The notes under the pieces are model-generated. The model worked only from the letters and a program-made list of their open reading frames with translations, searched no databases and had not been told where the DNA came from. The position numbers and the translations under genes are program-made. Of a stretch of DNA of 5,564 bases, positions 5,081-5,564 are shown piece after piece; positions within the stretch are counted from its first letter, which is position 1, and each line of letters begins with the position of its first letter. The stretch is from an uncultured Bacteroides sp. Lineage in GTDB: Bacteria > Bacteroidota > Bacteroidia > Bacteroidales > Bacteroidaceae. The stretch covers positions 1-5,564 of the forward strand of contig CAKUYM010000297.1 in assembly GCA_934716785.1 (NCBI GenBank), given 5' to 3'.

Positions 5081-5564
5081 ATGATTTTAACAGAAACGAA
5101 ATCAGTAAATGCCGGGCCTATAAATGGGACAGGGGAAGGCGTAGCACACTCAAAACGCTGGTATGTTGCTATGGTCCGTATGCATCATGAGAAGAAAGTT
5201 TCGGAACGATTGTCAAAAGTGGGGATTGAGAGTTTCGTTCCGGTCCAGCAGGAAATCCACCAGTGGAGCGACCGTCGTAAGATGGTGGAGTCCGTGTTGC
5301 TTCCGATGATGGTGTTTGTGTACGCCGATGCCAAGGAGCGTAAAGAGGTCCTGTCATTTTCTACAGTAAGTCGGTACATGGTAATGCGAGGTGAGAGCAG
5401 TCCGACAGTGATTCCCGATGAACAGATGGCGCGATTCCGCTTTATGCTTGACTATTCGGAAGATGCGGTGTGTATGAACAGTGCTCCCTTGGCGCGCGGC
5501 GAGAAAGTCCGTGTCATCAAAGGTCCTTTGACGGGACTTGTGGGTGAGCTTGTCACGATAGGCG
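5081..5564 (+). CDS. upxY: UpxY-family transcription antiterminator (NusG-like), partial at right edge
   Basis: The frame stays open for 161 codons and leaves the window; the family is about 170-180 residues, so little is missing. After a flexible N-terminal stretch (1-26) the NusG N-terminal (NGN) domain begins at RWYVAMVRMHHEKKVSERL (26-44), continues through GIESFVPVQQEIHQWSDRRK (48-67), and reaches SVLLPMMVFVYA (71-82). A KOW motif follows at about 139-158, with key residues RGEKVRVIKGPLTGLVGE. The NGN domain binds RNA polymerase. In Bacteroides capsule loci, UpxY proteins prevent premature termination within their own polysaccharide operon and are encoded as its first gene, usually followed by upxZ. 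That role is inferred here from family and from the invertible promoter just upstream. The capsule genes themselves lie outside the window. 'upxY' is a family label; the locus letter cannot be given. Confidence 0.93.
   Translation, partial: MILTETKSVNAGPINGTGEGVAHSKRWYVAMVRMHHEKKVSERLSKVGIESFVPVQQEIHQWSDRRKMVESVLLPMMVFVYADAKERKEVLSFSTVSRYMVMRGESSPTVIPDEQMARFRFMLDYSEDAVCMNSAPLARGEKVRVIKGPLTGLVGELVTIG

Overview
The window looks like a chromosomal segment of a Bacteroides species (order Bacteroidales). The reasons are the Bacteroides-type promoter elements (-7 TAnnTTTG, -33 TTTG), mostly weak Shine-Dalgarno sequences, an outer-membrane beta-barrel protein typical of the phylum, and a tyrosine recombinase next to an UpxY-type antiterminator, which is the usual start of a Bacteroides capsular polysaccharide (CPS) locus. 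The species cannot be fixed from the sequence alone.

Left part (1-3519, minus strand): housekeeping genes. The 5' half of glyA (serine hydroxymethyltransferase) runs off the left edge and has its own likely promoter. Before it in the direction of transcription lies a compact four-gene cluster: pyrB, pyrI, a flavin-reductase-like protein and an outer-membrane beta-barrel protein. pyrB and pyrI overlap by 4 bp (ATGA), and the next two gaps are about 20 and 9 bp, so this is very probably one operon. PyrB and PyrI together form aspartate transcarbamoylase.

Right part (3771-5564, plus strand): a tyrosine recombinase gene, then a 335-bp gene-free gap, then the first 161 codons of an upxY-family antiterminator cut by the right edge. 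The gap holds the main find. A perfect 23-bp inverted repeat (4778-4800 and 5038-5060) encloses about 237 bp. Each repeat copy carries two 7-bp arms around an asymmetric 7-bp spacer, the layout of a tyrosine recombinase core site. Inside the segment, the only full consensus promoter points left, away from upxY. The window therefore appears to show a phase-variable capsule promoter in its OFF orientation. Inversion would place the promoter just before the right repeat, reading into upxY.

How the parts may work together (inference): the adjacent recombinase flips the segment. In ON, the promoter transcribes upxY and the downstream polysaccharide genes, and UpxY lets polymerase read through the locus. 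In OFF, the same promoter would transcribe antisense through the recombinase gene toward pyrB. A hairpin between the recombinase and pyrB could limit that readthrough.
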